Shown: in pieces, positions 14,712 through 15,658 of the stretch
How the letters are laid out: the number at the start of each line of letters is the position of its first letter
Numbering within the stretch: the first letter of the stretch is position 1
Assembly (NCBI GenBank): GCA_964496245.1
Contig: CAZBZG010000090.1
Span: 1 to 15,658 of the forward strand
Direction: 5' to 3'
DNA length: 15,658 nucleotides
Origin: CAZBZG01 sp964496245
Lineage (GTDB): Bacteria; Planctomycetota; SZUA-567
Program-made: the position numbers and the translations under genes
The notes under the pieces: generated by a model
What the model saw: the letters and a program-made list of their open reading frames with translations, nothing else
What the model was told of the DNA's origin: nothing
Databases searched by the model: none

Positions 14712-14740
14712 TTGACGATCCTGCAACCGGCCGGCATAAT
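14712..14740 (+). promoter_or_regulatory. metG promoter
   Basis: TTGACG (14712-14717) and CATAAT (14735-14740) are exactly 17 bases apart, each with five of six consensus matches. Transcription would start near 14747, with a leader of about 37 bases. It diverges from the recR promoter with about 45 bases between the -35 elements. Confidence 0.75.
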
Positions 14741-14783
14741 GAACGCGCAAACGAGCCAATCCACTGCTACGTGGAGACTTCCC

Positions 14784-15658
14784 ATGGAAGAACCCAAGGA
14801 TCGATGGCTGGTCACGGCGGCGCTGCCGTATGCCAACGGCCGGCTCCACGTCGGCCACATCGCCGGGGCCTATCTGCCGGCCGACATCTTCGTGCGCTTC
14901 CTTCGGCTCACGGGGCGGGAAGCACATTTCATCTGCGGATCGGACGAGAACGGCGCGCCCATCACCTTCAGCGCGCTCAAGGAGCGCGTCGCCCCCCAGG
15001 AAATCATCGACCGCTACCACGCGATCAACGAGAAGGGATTCGCGGATCTCGGCATCGACTTCTCCATCTATGGCCGGACCCACTGCCCGCGCCACGAGGA
15101 GGTGAGCCAGGCGTTCTTCGGGCGCCTGCACGAGAAAGGCCACATCCAGAAGCGCACGGCGAAACAGGTCTACTGCACCGAGTGCGGGATGTTCCTGCCC
15201 GACCGGTACATCGAGGGCACGTGCCACCACGCCGACTGCGGCAAACCCCAGGCGCACGGCGACCAGTGTGAGGCCTGCGGCCGCCCGATCGAGGCCACCC
15301 AGCTGAAGGACGCGGTCTGCATGGTCTGCCGCATGCTCGGCCGCGAAGGCGCGGGGCACATCGAAGTTCGAGAGAACGTGCAGTGGTACCTGCAACTGGA
15401 CACGTTCGAGAAGGACTTGCGAGCCTATCTCGACCAGCACCCGGAGTGGCGCGAAACGGTCAAGCGTTTCTCCTACGGGCTCCTCGACGAGGGCCTGCGC
15501 GAACGATGCATCACCCGCGACCTCACATGGGGCGTGCCGGTTCCTCTGGACGAAGCCGAAGGCAAAGTGCTCTACGTCTGGTTCGACGCCCCCATCGGAT
15601 ACATCACCTTCACGCAGCAGTACTTCGAAGCCGAGGAGGATCCCGAACGGTGGGAGGA
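14784..15658 (+). CDS. metG: Methionyl-tRNA synthetase (N-terminal part)
   Basis: MetG charges tRNA-Met with methionine in the cytoplasm. The first 291 codons are present and the gene runs off the right edge. The class I signature reads ALPYANGRLHVGH (residues about 13-25, with the HIGH motif as HVGH), followed by ADIFVRFLRLTGREAHFICGSDENG. The connective domain holds four CxxC-type pairs (CTEC, CHHADC, CEAC, CMVC), indicating two zinc knuckles as in the E. coli-type enzyme. RDLTWGVPVP and VLYVWFDAPIGYI follow near the window end. The KMSKS loop and anticodon-binding domain lie beyond. GGAG (14773-14776) seven bases before ATG 14784 supports the start. The gene has its own strong promoter and is divergent from recR. 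Confidence 0.95.
   Translation, partial: MEEPKDRWLVTAALPYANGRLHVGHIAGAYLPADIFVRFLRLTGREAHFICGSDENGAPITFSALKERVAPQEIIDRYHAINEKGFADLGIDFSIYGRTHCPRHEEVSQAFFGRLHEKGHIQKRTAKQVYCTECGMFLPDRYIEGTCHHADCGKPQAHGDQCEACGRPIEATQLKDAVCMVCRMLGREGAGHIEVRENVQWYLQLDTFEKDLRAYLDQHPEWRETVKRFSYGLLDEGLRERCITRDLTWGVPVPLDEAEGKVLYVWFDAPIGYITFTQQYFEAEEDPERWE

Noticed and set aside
1..15658. CRISPR arrays, rRNA or tRNA genes
   Set aside because: No regularly spaced repeats of CRISPR length, no rRNA-like stretches and no cloverleaf with a CCA-type end were seen on either strand.

Overview
The window is a high-GC bacterial chromosomal segment packed with mostly short, independently promoted housekeeping and metabolic genes. 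The only mobile or decayed material is a short transposase-like ORF and one beta-galactosidase remnant. Strong Shine-Dalgarno sites, sigma70-like promoters, recJ, recR and a bacterial-type metG are all present. The lineage cannot be fixed from the sequence alone. The double-domain NDP kinase, the GH2 remnant and the ISL3-like zinc-ribbon ORF fit a PVC-type bacterium (for example Kiritimatiellota, Lentisphaerota or Planctomycetota), which is a low-confidence inference.

Layout. Positions 1-347 (minus) hold the start of an unrecognised P-loop protein that runs off the edge. From 599 to 4982 (plus) come a mini-glutaredoxin, a two-domain nucleoside-diphosphate-kinase-like protein, a glyoxalase-II-like metallo-beta-lactamase-fold hydrolase and a large polytopic GT-C-like membrane protein with a TPR-like tail. 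A UDP-sugar 6-dehydrogenase (minus, 4986-6314) converges on the membrane gene with a 3-base gap. Divergent from it lies recJ (6461-8227).

The key locus is 8350-9354. It encodes a secreted thioredoxin-like protein whose first catalytic cysteine codon is TGA, giving a U-P-G-C active site. TGA is the stop codon of all 11 other complete genes here, so this is not a reassigned code. The best explanation is a selenoprotein. A 7-bp hairpin with a GUG loop sits 30 nt after the UGA, where a bacterial SECIS element would be expected. The gene itself ends in TAG.

Downstream come a decayed GH2 beta-galactosidase C-terminal domain broken by an amber codon (9370-9705), a lactate-racemase-like larA (9724-11127), an HD-domain phosphohydrolase (11227-11772) and a xylose-isomerase-like protein with an altered metal site (11884-13032). 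Two strong hairpins follow, then the ISL3-like zinc-ribbon/HTH ORF (minus, 13198-13599), about 385 bases of non-coding DNA with a small tandem repeat, recR (minus) and the divergent start of metG, which runs off the right edge.

How the genes fit together. The glutaredoxin and the seleno-redoxin are thiol-redox proteins, though they lie far apart. recJ and recR are both recombinational repair genes. The UDP-sugar dehydrogenase and the GT-C-like protein suggest envelope polysaccharide synthesis. larA and the isomerase-like gene suggest hydroxyacid and sugar metabolism. Most genes seem to be separate transcription units rather than one dedicated operon.
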